A stretch of DNA of 64,000 nucleotides, taken from contig CALUVO010000031.1 of assembly GCA_944324245.1 (NCBI GenBank), positions 1 through 64,000 of the forward strand, written 5' to 3'. The stretch comes from Candidatus Gastranaerophilales bacterium (lineage in GTDB: Bacteria; Cyanobacteriota; Vampirovibrionia; Gastranaerophilales; Gastranaerophilaceae). Below the pieces are notes generated by a model that was not told the origin of the DNA, ran no database searches, and was given only the letters and a program-made list of their open reading frames with translations. Every line of letters begins with the position of its first letter. Position 1 is the first letter of the stretch. Below are positions 36,131 to 44,596 of this stretch, piece by piece. The position numbers were made by a program, and so were the translations under genes.

Positions 36131-36682
36131 ATGAAAAAATCACTTTTAATTGCAGGGATTACTGCAGCTGTTATGATGTCTTCTTCATTGACTTATGCGG
36201 CTACAACACCACAAACCGATAACAAACAACAGCCTACATGCCAAAAACAATTACCTTCAAAGAATTGCAAAGATTTTAAAGGTAAAAAACATGCTAAAGC
36301 TCAAAGACCGAATCTTGATGATCGTTTAAAATTAACAGAAGAACAGAAAAAACAGGCTCATGAAATTAGAATGCAGGGCCATGAAAAGATGAAACCTGTC
36401 TTTGAACAAATGAAGGCTAAAAAAGCCGAAATCAAAAAAATAGCAGATAGTAATCTTTCTCAGGCTGAAAAGGAAAAACAAATTGCTCCTTTAAAAAATG
36501 ACCTAAGAGAACTCAAAAAAGAAGCAAGACAAATAAGAATGGATAACACAAAAGAGTTTGAAGCTATTTTAACTCCCGAACAGAAAGAAGAATTTGTAAA
36601 AATTAAACAGGAAGCAAGGGAAAATGCAAGAAAACATCATCAAATGAAAAAACAAAAACATCCATACCCGACAAAAAAATAG
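36131..36682 (+). CDS. Spy/CpxP-like periplasmic protein
   Basis: A 183-residue exported protein. Residues 1-23 are a signal peptide (ends LTYAA). The mature part is highly basic and helical and carries two LTxxQ motifs (LTEEQKKQ about 74, LTPEQKEE about 155), the signature of Spy/CpxP/ZraP proteins, which act as periplasmic chaperones or stress sensors. The tail is Lys/His-rich (RKHHQMKKQKH) and could bind metal. It is the last gene of the anti-sigma/ECF operon and ends at a strong terminator, so it may be both effector and readout of that system. Confidence 0.85.
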   Translation: MKKSLLIAGITAAVMMSSSLTYAATTPQTDNKQQPTCQKQLPSKNCKDFKGKKHAKAQRPNLDDRLKLTEEQKKQAHEIRMQGHEKMKPVFEQMKAKKAEIKKIADSNLSQAEKEKQIAPLKNDLRELKKEARQIRMDNTKEFEAILTPEQKEEFVKIKQEARENARKHHQMKKQKHPYPTKK

Positions 36683-36707
36683 TCACTATGCTTTAATTTA
36701 CAATGCG

Positions 36708-36736
36708 CCCCGATTACTTAGTATCGGGGTTTTTTC
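36708..36736 (+). terminator. Terminator of the ECF sigma operon
   Basis: CCCCGAT (36708-36714) pairs with ATCGGGG (36723-36729), followed by six T; 25 bases after the Spy-like gene. Confidence 0.9.
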
Positions 36737-36797
36737 TTTACAATTATTATTTGTTACATACGTGATTTAATTTTTTATATAGGGTAAAATTTTTAAT

Positions 36798-37964
36798 ATG
36801 AAAAAGATTGTTTCATGCATATTAGTGTTAGTAATGACATTTTTGTATACAGAAATTGATATTGCAGCATACTGCGCAGTCAATCCTGTACATGAAGCTG
36901 CAGATAATGCGCTAAATTCGGATGATGTGTTTAAAGGTCGTGCTGAAATCAATGATAAGCTGGAGAAAGAGAATAAAGAACTTTTTACAGGAGAAATTGA
37001 CCAGCTTGATACAAAAGATGTTATAAAAATGACTGTATCTCAGGTGCTGACGTCAGGTATAACTGAGGAAGGCGATGAATTTTTTGCTGAAATCACAAGT
37101 GAGGTAGAAGGAGAGAAGGGGGTTATTCTTCCTGCCGGAACTATAGCTCATGGCAGTGTAAGAGAAATTCAGGAATCTAAAAGATTCGGGCGCGATGCCT
37201 GGATAGAGGTAAATTTTGATTATCTTATTACTCCTGACGGCAGGGAAATTCCTATCGAAGGTAAAATGAGCACAAAAATGAATCCTGTTGTGGGAACTTC
37301 AAAAATGATTGCAAAAAGTGCCGGTTATACTGCTGCAGGCGGTGTTGTAGGAGGATTTCTTGCATTGAATCTGTTCGGACTTCCTGCTGCAGTTGCAAGC
37401 CAGGGCTATACTCTGGCAGGCGGAGCTGCTCTTGGCGGTGCAGTCGGGCTGGGTATGGCTCTTTACAAGAAAGGAAAAGATGTTTTAATCTCACCCGGGG
37501 ATGAAATAAGAGTTAAAGTAACAAAAGAACTTGAGCTCCCCGTATTTAAAAATGAAGCATTAAAACAGGAGGAATTTACCTGCGACGGTTTGAATGTGAA
37601 AATTACAAATATAAATTTTGAAGAGGATCCTTTTGGTGAACTAAATACAATAACAATAGCTCTTGTTATTACAAATTTGACAGATAAATATTTTACGGGT
37701 TTTGATATTTCACTTGTAAATGATTTAAATGCTTCTTTTTATCCTTCGGTTTTTGGGGATACAACAATAATGTTTTCTAAAATTAAGCCAGGTGACAGAA
37801 CCTCGGGCAGAATTTCTTTTTCTGTAGATAATATAAAAAGAAAACACTGGCTTGTTTTTTATGATAGAATGCAAAGAAAAGAAATAGCAAAACTCTCTAT
37901 AGATAATGCTTATAAAGATATTCAAGCCAAAAAGAAAAAATCTAAAAAAAAGAAAAAAGCATAA
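36798..37964 (+). CDS. Exported protein with a TrbI/VirB10-like core
   Basis: A 388-residue exported protein with an N-terminal signal segment (about 1-25). The centre, VILPAGTIAHGSVREIQ...DYLITPDGREIPIEGKM followed by a glycine-rich hydrophobic stretch (about 170-220) and VLISPGDEIRVKV, resembles the beta-barrel core of TrbI/VirB10-like proteins (LPAGT, LPDG and a late glycine helix). No conjugation gene is nearby. A C-terminal beta-domain (about 250-370, ITNLTDKYFTGFDISL) looks immunoglobulin-like, and the protein ends in a lysine run. Role unknown; an outer-envelope location is inferred. Confidence 0.65.
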   Translation: MKKIVSCILVLVMTFLYTEIDIAAYCAVNPVHEAADNALNSDDVFKGRAEINDKLEKENKELFTGEIDQLDTKDVIKMTVSQVLTSGITEEGDEFFAEITSEVEGEKGVILPAGTIAHGSVREIQESKRFGRDAWIEVNFDYLITPDGREIPIEGKMSTKMNPVVGTSKMIAKSAGYTAAGGVVGGFLALNLFGLPAAVASQGYTLAGGAALGGAVGLGMALYKKGKDVLISPGDEIRVKVTKELELPVFKNEALKQEEFTCDGLNVKITNINFEEDPFGELNTITIALVITNLTDKYFTGFDISLVNDLNASFYPSVFGDTTIMFSKIKPGDRTSGRISFSVDNIKRKHWLVFYDRMQRKEIAKLSIDNAYKDIQAKKKKSKKKKKA

Positions 37965-38014
37965 AATAAAAAAAATAGGGCATTTAATATATAATAACAA
38001 AAAAGGATAATAAG

Positions 38015-38767
38015 ATGAAAAATTTTTGTTCAAAAATTAAAGCGTTTACTCTTTCAGAAATGATTATTTCGCTCGGGATTATTGCTGTCATTGCTGCACT
38101 GACGTTGCCTTCTGTTACGTACAATGTAAATAATCGTGCAAACTCTGCATTATTGAAAAAGGCCGTTATTAAACTGAATGACGTGATTGAATTGTCAATG
38201 GCAGAATCAAAATTTCAGCCATATCCAAAATGTTTTTACAGTAAGACTTCAAATGATAAGCATGAGTTTGATCAGTGTTCTGAATTGTATACCTTTATCA
38301 AAAATAATTTAAGAACTGTAAAAATTTGTAATTCAAATGGCGTCGCTGAAGGTTGTATACCTCAATATAAAGGTAAAGATACCGTGTTTAAAGAACAAAA
38401 TCCGCCGCCGGGTGACGATGCAAGTCAGGCAGATAAAGATAAATATCAGCAAGATGTGGATAACAATATTAAGGGCTGTGAAGGTTGGTCTTATGAAAAT
38501 ATGAAAAACAAAGCAGCAATAGTCACTTCTGATGGTATTACTTTGATTCCTTATTTGAACGATTTTTCAGCATATCCTATTTTCGCTGTGGATGTTAACG
38601 GTAAAAAAGCTCCCAACAGATTTGGATATGATGTTTTCTTTCTTGTATTAAGTGGAGATCATGGGCAAATTCCATCCTTTGAAGCTGCATATTTCTGTGA
38701 ATATGTTGAAAAAGGCGGTTATACAACACAGGAAATGATGAACTTTACTAAAGAAAGATTTGAATAG
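38015..38767 (+). CDS. Type IV prepilin-like protein
   Basis: A 250-residue pseudopilin/pilin. The short basic leader MKNFCSKIKA precedes the cleavage motif A|FTLSEMIISLGIIAVIAA; Phe1, Glu5 and the hydrophobic helix of class IV pilins are present, while Ala rather than Gly occupies the -1 position. The globular part holds six or more cysteines (YPKCFYS, FDQCSEL, KICNS, EGCIP, KGCEGW, AYFCEY), which could form disulfides. AAAGGATAATAAG precedes the ATG. It would be processed by PilD and used by type IV pili or a related secretion machine; pilT lies 4 kb away. Confidence 0.85.
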   Translation: MKNFCSKIKAFTLSEMIISLGIIAVIAALTLPSVTYNVNNRANSALLKKAVIKLNDVIELSMAESKFQPYPKCFYSKTSNDKHEFDQCSELYTFIKNNLRTVKICNSNGVAEGCIPQYKGKDTVFKEQNPPPGDDASQADKDKYQQDVDNNIKGCEGWSYENMKNKAAIVTSDGITLIPYLNDFSAYPIFAVDVNGKKAPNRFGYDVFFLVLSGDHGQIPSFEAAYFCEYVEKGGYTTQEMMNFTKERFE

Positions 38768-38776
38768 ATTATGAAT

Positions 38777-38804
38777 AAAAGTCGGCTCAATACAGCCGGC
38801 TTTT
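38777..38804. terminator. Bidirectional terminator after the prepilin gene
   Basis: AAAAGTCGGCT (38777-38787) and AGCCGGCTTTT (38794-38804) form an 11-pair stem with one G-U; serves both the prepilin gene and the convergent DUF2400 gene. Confidence 0.88.
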
Positions 38805-38814
38805 ATTTTAAAAA

Positions 38815-39573
38815 TTAATTGTTTACTCCGTACCCAAACATTGCAAAATCGTATTTTACAGGGTCGTTATAATCAAACTCTTTTAATTTTTTTGTAAGTT
38901 CCTGTACTGCTTTGTAATCATTCTGGCTGCGTGTTAACAGATTTAGACTACGGGAAATCTTTGCGACATGTACATCTAAAGGTATCAATAGTTCTGATTT
39001 TGGCATAAAGTTCCAGATACCTAAATCAACTTTACCATCACGCACCATCCATCTTAAAAACATGTTTAAACGTTTACACGCACTACCCTTTGCAGGATTT
39101 GGCAAAAGATGATAAAACCCTTTTGTTACAGGAAGCGTAATTCTTGCGTAGAAATAATCAATAGCTGTTTTCAGCATTCCTTCAACAGTTCCGGTATTTT
39201 TCCAACCGTATGAAAATAATGATTCAAGTGATTCGCCTGAATTATACAATGCTTTTAGTATTAGTACAATCTGTTTAATATCAATACCTACAGAAAATCT
39301 GTAATCAAAATCATCAAGAGAGTTATTATCAATGCTAAAGGTTTTTATAAACTCATATGGTTGATTATTCATTTTTTCAAAAAGTATACTTAATTTTTTT
39401 ATAAAAACTTCTCTTTTTCCGTATGCGAATATTGATGCAAGAAATCCTGCTATTTCGATATCCGTATTGTTTTTGTATCTATGCGGAAATTGTATCGGGT
39501 CATCTTTTATAAAATCAGCAGTCTCATAGGTCTCAACAAGCCTATCCATATACTGTTTTGTTTCAATATCCAT
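38815..39573 (-). CDS. TIGR02757/DUF2400 family protein
   Basis: A 252-residue protein of the DUF2400 family, which structurally resembles helix-hairpin-helix DNA glycosylases but has no proven activity. Signatures: DPIQFPHRY (about 25-33), DIEIAGFLASIFAYGKRE, NPAKGSACKRLNMFLRWMVR, and IPLDVHVAKISRSL, where the Asp of the LDVHV segment occupies the place of the glycosylase catalytic Asp. Length is normal. Its ATG overlaps the tadA stop by one base (TAATG), so translation is coupled to tadA. Confidence 0.88.
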   Translation of the reverse strand: MDIETKQYMDRLVETYETADFIKDDPIQFPHRYKNNTDIEIAGFLASIFAYGKREVFIKKLSILFEKMNNQPYEFIKTFSIDNNSLDDFDYRFSVGIDIKQIVLILKALYNSGESLESLFSYGWKNTGTVEGMLKTAIDYFYARITLPVTKGFYHLLPNPAKGSACKRLNMFLRWMVRDGKVDLGIWNFMPKSELLIPLDVHVAKISRSLNLLTRSQNDYKAVQELTKKLKEFDYNDPVKYDFAMFGYGVNN

Positions 39574-40010
39574 TATTTGTCTCTCATTGTTTTGAAATAA
39601 TTATCTAAAAGAAGCTTGCACTCCAACTCCATTATACCTCCTTTAAAATTCAGTTTCGAATTTGCATGTCGTATAATGTCCGGATTTGTACTGATTGCAC
39701 CATATACTGTGTCATATGCTCCAAAATATAGATTATTTATTCTGGCTTGCAAAATTGCCCACATGCACATAGGACATGGTTCAAGCGTTACATACATATC
39801 ACAGTCATCGAGCCGCCAATTGCCTAAATGCTTTGACGCTTTTCTTATAGCTAATATCTCTGCGTGTGCTGATACATCATTGTCAGCTTCTTTTTGATTG
39901 TGAGCTAAAGCAAGAATTGTGTCATTTTTTACAATTACTGCGCCAACAGGTATATCTTTACCGGAATTGTTCGCATATTCAATAGCTTTGTGCATGTATT
40001 TAGTATTCAT
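39573..40010 (-). CDS. tadA: tRNA-specific adenosine deaminase
   Basis: A 145-residue TadA, which deaminates A34 to inosine in tRNA-Arg(ACG). Zinc and catalytic residues are present: HAE (His and Glu in SAHAEILAI) and PCPMC in LEPCPMCMWAI. IPVGAVIV and NWRLDDC are family landmarks. Length is standard. It is the first gene of a two-gene unit with the DUF2400 gene. Confidence 0.95.
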   Translation of the reverse strand: MNTKYMHKAIEYANNSGKDIPVGAVIVKNDTILALAHNQKEADNDVSAHAEILAIRKASKHLGNWRLDDCDMYVTLEPCPMCMWAILQARINNLYFGAYDTVYGAISTNPDIIRHANSKLNFKGGIMELECKLLLDNYFKTMRDK

Positions 40011-40095
40011 ATAGATTTTAATATATTACAAAATATTACAAAAATTGTATTTTTTTTAGTTTTTTTGTAATATTTCTTCACAAAAAGCTTGCATT

Positions 40096-40128
40096 TGTAT
40101 ATACTAAGTGATATATTAAGTATATACA
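40096..40128 (+). promoter_or_regulatory. Paired TATATAC palindromes (operator candidate 2)
   Basis: TGTATATACT (40096-40105) and AGTATATACA (40119-40128) lie 23 bases centre to centre and are near-copies of the AGTATATACT palindrome seen at 30512-30551. They are about 150 bases upstream of the sigma factor gene at 40276 and 90 bases upstream of tadA on the other strand, so either could be the target. The rest of the 265-base gap is AT-rich without a reading frame. Confidence 0.55.
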
Positions 40129-40275
40129 TAAGTTGTGCAAATTTTTTGTTTTGTTCCCGTAGTTCGCTTTATTTATCAGCAAAATCAAGCAGATAGATAT
40201 TTCTATACTGTGCAATTTTACTGCGAAAAATTATTGTATAAATTAGGATATTAATAATAAATTAGGAGTAAGTGT

Positions 40276-41196
40276 ATGTCAAAATCTTCAGTCTCACAAA
40301 AAGCAGTATCAACAAAACCTCATTCAAACAATGTAGTACCGTCAGATTCGTGTGATGATGCTCTAAACATTTATATTCGAAGGATTTCTTCTTATCCTGT
40401 GTTATCTGCAGAAGAAGAAAGAAAAACGGCTCAAATTGCTCATGAAGCTGATGAGAAGCAGTCATTGGAAGCAAAACAAAAACTTGTTAAATCAAATCTT
40501 AAACTTGTTGTAAATATTGCAAGAAAAACTGTCCAGGTTTCTCATCTGCCCATGATTGATTTAATACAAGAGGGCAATCTTGGTCTTATGGTTGCGGTCG
40601 AAAAATTTGATTACAAATTGGGCTACAGATTTTCCACTTATGCGGCATGGTGGATTAAACAGGCTATTTTTAAGGCAATTTCTGAACAGTCTCACTGTGT
40701 AAAAATTCCTGTATATATTCAAGAAACGCTGTCAAAATTTTCAAAAGTAAAAGCTTCACTAGAACAAAAATATAATACTCAAGTTAAAAATGAAGATGTT
40801 GCAAAGCAGATGAATATTTCGGCAGAAAAAATCGATACATTTTTGGGTGCATATACAAAATCATTATCTCTTGATGCATCTTTTGAATTGAATTCAGGAA
40901 ATGAAGTGACTTTGTCCGATATTATAGAAGATCCGAATGCTTCTGCTTATGCAGATATTGAATATGAAAATCTAAAAAAAGATATCAATACAGTCATATC
41001 CCAGCTTAAAGAAAGAGAACAGGCTGTTGTAAGGATGCGATTTGGTCTCGGTGAATTCAGCAGAAGAACTCTTGAAGAAATAGGTAAATTGTACGGTGTA
41101 ACAAAAGAATGTATAAGACAAACAGAAAATAGAGCGCTAAAAAAGCTGAGAGCTCTATCTATAGAAAATAATTTATTGAGTTGTTATATGTTTTAA
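40276..41196 (+). CDS. Sigma-70 family factor (RpoD-like, group 2)
   Basis: A 306-residue sigma factor lacking region 1.1. Region 1.2 (NIYIRRISSYPVLSAEEE), region 2 (NLKLVVNIARK, DLIQEGNLGLMVAVEKFDY, RFSTYAAWWIKQAI), region 3 and region 4 (REQAVVRMRFGLGE, TLEEIGKLYGVTKECIRQTE) are complete. The -35 helix reads TKECIRQTENRALKK instead of the usual TRERIRQIExxALRK, so promoter preference may differ slightly. AGGAG precedes the ATG. The paired TATATAC palindromes upstream suggest the gene is itself regulated. It is closed by a very strong terminator. Confidence 0.93.
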   Translation: MSKSSVSQKAVSTKPHSNNVVPSDSCDDALNIYIRRISSYPVLSAEEERKTAQIAHEADEKQSLEAKQKLVKSNLKLVVNIARKTVQVSHLPMIDLIQEGNLGLMVAVEKFDYKLGYRFSTYAAWWIKQAIFKAISEQSHCVKIPVYIQETLSKFSKVKASLEQKYNTQVKNEDVAKQMNISAEKIDTFLGAYTKSLSLDASFELNSGNEVTLSDIIEDPNASAYADIEYENLKKDINTVISQLKEREQAVVRMRFGLGEFSRRTLEEIGKLYGVTKECIRQTENRALKKLRALSIENNLLSCYMF

Positions 41197-41197
41197 T

Positions 41198-41235
41198 TGC
41201 AAAAAGGATAAGTTTTTATAAACTTATCCTTTTTG
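41198..41235. terminator. Bidirectional terminator after the sigma factor gene
   Basis: A perfect 17-pair stem (41198-41214 with 41219-41235, core AAAGGATAAG) and four-base loop, between convergent genes. Confidence 0.93.
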
Positions 41236-41236
41236 C

Positions 41237-42049
41237 TTAATTTGCTGATGCAAGCTGTACGATTTGTTTAACTTTATTATCTAAATAATTTACCTGATCA
41301 AGATTTACTGCATATCTCGTTGCTTCATTATATTTTTGAGTTGCATAAACAAGATTTAATTCTGATAGTGATTCAGGATTGTATTTATATTTATTATTTA
41401 GTTCTTTTTCTGTTAAGCGCTCTTTTTGTTTTATTTCTTCACGAAAAGCTTTATCAAAGCAAAGTCTGTATCTGAAAACTTCTGCATCGGCCTTATCAAT
41501 ATTTGCTTCATACAAATAGGAAGAATTTTTAGGAAGAAGAGTCAAATAAAGATTTAGAAAATCGTTTCTTTGATCCAGATCTGTTTCACTTGCAGCTTTT
41601 TTGAACTTAATTGCTTTATCTTCGCTGCTAAATTTGACAAGAAGTGCATCTAATTCTTTTAAATCGATTTGAGTTTTAAATTGAGGATGGTTTTCAACAA
41701 TCCTGTAAATATTTTCGTACGCTTCAGGTTCAATATCTTGCAGCAGCAATTTTACATATAATTCCAGACTTTTACCGTAGTCCCTCATTCTTTCATAACA
41801 GATAGCTCTTTTTTCAAGATATTTTTCATCATTTTCTAATGAATCAAGGTATTCGTAATCAATTAAAGCATTTTTATAATCTTTTTCCTGAAAGAATACT
41901 TCTGCACGTGAAAAATAAGCTTTTTTCATTCCGTTATCTGATTCTATAGCTTCTGTGTAAAAATATATTGCTTCATCAAGTTTATCTTGTGCTTCAAACT
42001 CTTTTGCTTTATTGAAATAATCTTCTGCACTCCAAATTTTTTCTGTCAT
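41237..42049 (-). CDS. TPR protein
   Basis: A 270-residue protein with two to three tetratricopeptide repeats in the first 110 residues (AEDYFNKAKEFEAQDKLDEAI, KAYFSRAEVFFQEKDYKNAL) and a helical remainder. The ATG at 42049 is chosen because GGAG sits eight bases upstream and the ATGA overlaps the stop of the preceding gene; in-frame ATGs six and two codons earlier are less well placed. The coupling suggests that it and the 129-residue protein function together. Partner unknown. Confidence 0.75.
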   Translation of the reverse strand: MTEKIWSAEDYFNKAKEFEAQDKLDEAIYFYTEAIESDNGMKKAYFSRAEVFFQEKDYKNALIDYEYLDSLENDEKYLEKRAICYERMRDYGKSLELYVKLLLQDIEPEAYENIYRIVENHPQFKTQIDLKELDALLVKFSSEDKAIKFKKAASETDLDQRNDFLNLYLTLLPKNSSYLYEANIDKADAEVFRYRLCFDKAFREEIKQKERLTEKELNNKYKYNPESLSELNLVYATQKYNEATRYAVNLDQVNYLDNKVKQIVQLASAN

Positions 42050-42435
42050 GTACATATCTCCAGACAATTTTCAAATTCTGCATCTATATGTGTTTTAATA
42101 CTTCTATACAAGACATAGACGGTTGCATCGTTCTCTATAGCTTCAGGAATTATCTGTAATAAATCTGTAGTTATTTGTTTTAATATACTTTCTGCATTTG
42201 TCCAGTCTTGATTTTTATCTGTTTGAATAAAGTTTTTAAGGATGAATTCCACATATTTTTTTGTCAGACCTATCTGTAAACCGTATGTGACTTTTGTACT
42301 TTTTTCAGGTAATTTATCGAAAAATATTGTAGCATACCGCAAGAAAATCTGTTCATAAGCAACTGGAGGCTGCTTTAGTTCGGATAGATTTTCTCTCAAT
42401 ACTTCCGCTATTATTTCTTCAATAATTTTTCCCAT
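42046..42435 (-). CDS. Uncharacterised small helical protein
   Basis: A 129-residue, helical, soluble protein without signal peptide, cysteine motif or recognised family. It ends in an ATGA overlap with the TPR gene downstream and begins about 80 bases after pilT on the same strand, so it may belong to the pilT transcript. A role in pilus function is only a guess from position. Confidence 0.65.
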   Translation of the reverse strand: MGKIIEEIIAEVLRENLSELKQPPVAYEQIFLRYATIFFDKLPEKSTKVTYGLQIGLTKKYVEFILKNFIQTDKNQDWTNAESILKQITTDLLQIIPEAIENDATVYVLYRSIKTHIDAEFENCLEICT

Positions 42436-42514
42436 TTTGCATCCTTCATTAATATTTTTTATTTTATGTCTAAATATATAAGACTGCTCTCATACTGTAT
42501 TAGGCGGCTTTGTA

Positions 42515-43591
42515 TTAGACGTAAACACCTCTTAGCATTTTACTCATTTCATTTTTTTCACCTGAGCTGTTCATAGCTTCATCCGGCGAAATTAAGCCCT
42601 CTTTAACAAGTTCTGATAATGATTGGTTTAACGACATCATACCTTCTGATGCATTATTGGAAATGAGTCTGTAAATCTCATCAGTTTCTTCTTTTAAAAT
42701 GTAATCTTTGATAGTCGGGGTTACTATCATAATTTCACACGCAGGGAATCGTTTGTCTTTTTCTTTTGAATAAACAAGTTTTTGTGCAACAACAGCACGT
42801 AATGTCTCTGCGACACGTTTTCTAGCAAGTTCTCTATTGCTTTCATCAAATAAATTTACTATTCTGTTAACAGTTTGTATTGCATCATTTGTATGCAGTG
42901 TAGCAAGAACCAGATGACCTGTTTCTGCAGCTTTAAGTGCTGCATCCATTGTCTCTATATCTCTGATTTCGCCGATGAGAAGAACATCTGGGTCCTGTCT
43001 TAGTGCATATTTTACACCGCTTGCAAAAGATAGTACATCTGGTCCAAGTTGTCTTTGAGAAACCATAGATTTCTTACTATCAAATATATATTCAATAGGA
43101 TCTTCAATTGTAATTATATTTTTATTTTCATTTGAATTAATTTCATTAATTATAGCTGCAAGTGTAGTACTTTTGCCGCTTCCTGTTGGCCCTGTAATAA
43201 TAACAAGACCGCTCGGGAATTTTGAGAAAGAATTAATTATAGGAGGCAATCCAAGCTGCTCTACTGTAGGTATGCTGTATGGTATATTTCTTGCTACAAT
43301 TGCAGGATTACCCAATCTTCTGCTGTAATTGATTCTAAATCTTGATACACCCGGAATTTCATAAATAAAATCAATATCTTTTTCTGTATTGAATTGCTGA
43401 ACTATATTTTGCGGCGCAATTTCCAAAAGCAAGTTTGCTATGTCTGTTCTTTTTATCGGATCCATCACAACCCTTTTCATAAAACCGTTTACTCTGACAA
43501 AAGGCGGCTGTCCTACTATAATATGTTCATCTGATGCACCTAGAGCTATTGCTTTTTTTAGAAATGTATTAATAGAAAATGCTTCTGTCAT
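42515..43591 (-). CDS. pilT: Type IV pilus retraction ATPase PilT
   Basis: A 358-residue secretion/retraction ATPase. The ATG at 43591 has GAGGA upstream; an ATG five codons earlier overlaps that site. Walker A is GPTGSGKSTT, the Asp box follows as TIEDPIEY, Walker B is DVLLIGEIRD, and the His box ATLHTNDA is present. The N-terminal KAIALGASDEHI corresponds to the PilT GASDLH motif. PilT powers pilus disassembly and twitching motility. Lacks pilB/pilC neighbours here, so the pilus genes are scattered. A prepilin gene lies at 38015-38767. Confidence 0.94.
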   Translation of the reverse strand: MTEAFSINTFLKKAIALGASDEHIIVGQPPFVRVNGFMKRVVMDPIKRTDIANLLLEIAPQNIVQQFNTEKDIDFIYEIPGVSRFRINYSRRLGNPAIVARNIPYSIPTVEQLGLPPIINSFSKFPSGLVIITGPTGSGKSTTLAAIINEINSNENKNIITIEDPIEYIFDSKKSMVSQRQLGPDVLSFASGVKYALRQDPDVLLIGEIRDIETMDAALKAAETGHLVLATLHTNDAIQTVNRIVNLFDESNRELARKRVAETLRAVVAQKLVYSKEKDKRFPACEIMIVTPTIKDYILKEETDEIYRLISNNASEGMMSLNQSLSELVKEGLISPDEAMNSSGEKNEMSKMLRGVYV

Positions 43592-43692
43592 ATTTATTAT
43601 CCTCATTTATTTTTCTAGCAAACTTATTTTATTATATGTTTTTTGGGATATTTCAAAAATCATCTGATAAGCTTATTTTTATTTAATATCAA

Positions 43693-43962
43693 TTACGGGC
43701 AGATACTTTCCCAGTCAATGTCATCATCATTGTCTTCTCCTGGTTCAGGTATTCTTTCACCGTCTTCCAGCATAATTTGCAGCATCAATTTAAGCTGATT
43801 TTTGTAATTTGCCAGTGCAATCTCTCTTGTCTTTGCACAAAATGCAAAGCTCGGAAATTCTTTTATTTCTATATAGTGGTATGGATTCCCGTTAAAGTCT
43901 AAGTCTGTACCTTCAATAAGAGTCCAATCCAAATTTAAATAGTAATCTAAATCTTTATCCAT
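43693..43962 (-). CDS. HicB-like protein without a HicA partner
   Basis: An 89-residue acidic protein with the HicB-type RNase H-like pattern: YHYIEIKEFPSFAFCAKT, then REIALANYKNQLKLML, then EDGERIPEPGED. The early strands usually read GCxxxGxT, which is altered here (FAFCAKT). No C-terminal DNA-binding domain and no HicA-sized basic toxin gene adjoin it. Its start overlaps the GerMN gene by eight bases. It may therefore be a solitary HicB-fold protein rather than an antitoxin. Confidence 0.7.
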   Translation of the reverse strand: MDKDLDYYLNLDWTLIEGTDLDFNGNPYHYIEIKEFPSFAFCAKTREIALANYKNQLKLMLQIMLEDGERIPEPGEDNDDDIDWESICP

Positions 43963-44566
43963 CTAACGAATTCTCTTTTAGCGGTTGTGATATCATAATA
44001 CCTTCACCGCCCAATACTTCTGCCTGTTTACCGTCTATATATAAGTATATCGGTTTATTCGGACTGTTTATAAGTGCCGTTTTAATAAACTGCTTCATTC
44101 TGCTGTACAGGCTGTCTGCACCCCCTCCGGTCTGTATATTGCCTGTAACATCAATAATTATTTTCTTATCGCTTTCAATGATTCCAAGTATTTTTACATC
44201 TTTTGGCACTTCGGAGTATACACCAACACTTTTCTCATATTGTGTAGGGCCTGCGATTAATTGGTTGAGGGCAAATTTCAATTTTGTCTGTCCTGCAGGA
44301 AGTTCTCTTTTTACTTTTTTAAATATACTTGTATCATTTTTATCCATACCTAAAAAGTAAACCGTTACATAAGTTTTTTCTTTTTTAGGTGTTTGTGTTT
44401 TCTTTTCTGCTGTTTGCGGCTGTTTTTTTACAGGTTCAACAACCTGTTCTTCAGTAATGAGTTTTTTTTCTACTTTAGTATGCTGCGTATCAAAAAAGTT
44501 GACTTTTACATAGAAAAAAGCCAGTGCAGCAAGTGCTAATATAACCAGTTTTGACCAGAATCCCAT
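43955..44566 (-). CDS. Membrane-anchored GerMN domain protein
   Basis: A 203-residue protein with an N-terminal membrane anchor (about 5-24), a charged Lys/Gln/Thr linker (about 28-68) and a GerMN domain (about 75-195) recognised by LKFALNQLIAGPTQYE, VGVYSEVPKDVKIL and IIIDVTGNI. GerMN occurs in spore proteins but also in cell-surface and peptidoglycan-linked proteins of non-sporulating bacteria. Part of the truB-downstream cluster, overlapping the HicB-like gene by eight bases. Confidence 0.85.
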   Translation of the reverse strand: MGFWSKLVILALAALAFFYVKVNFFDTQHTKVEKKLITEEQVVEPVKKQPQTAEKKTQTPKKEKTYVTVYFLGMDKNDTSIFKKVKRELPAGQTKLKFALNQLIAGPTQYEKSVGVYSEVPKDVKILGIIESDKKIIIDVTGNIQTGGGADSLYSRMKQFIKTALINSPNKPIYLYIDGKQAEVLGGEGIMISQPLKENSLDG

Positions 44567-44596
44567 ATAACAAAATTTCCTTATTATAATAATCTT

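Noticed and set aside
43693-43962. HicAB toxin-antitoxin module
   Set aside because: No HicA-like small basic frame on either side; only the HicB-like protein is supported.
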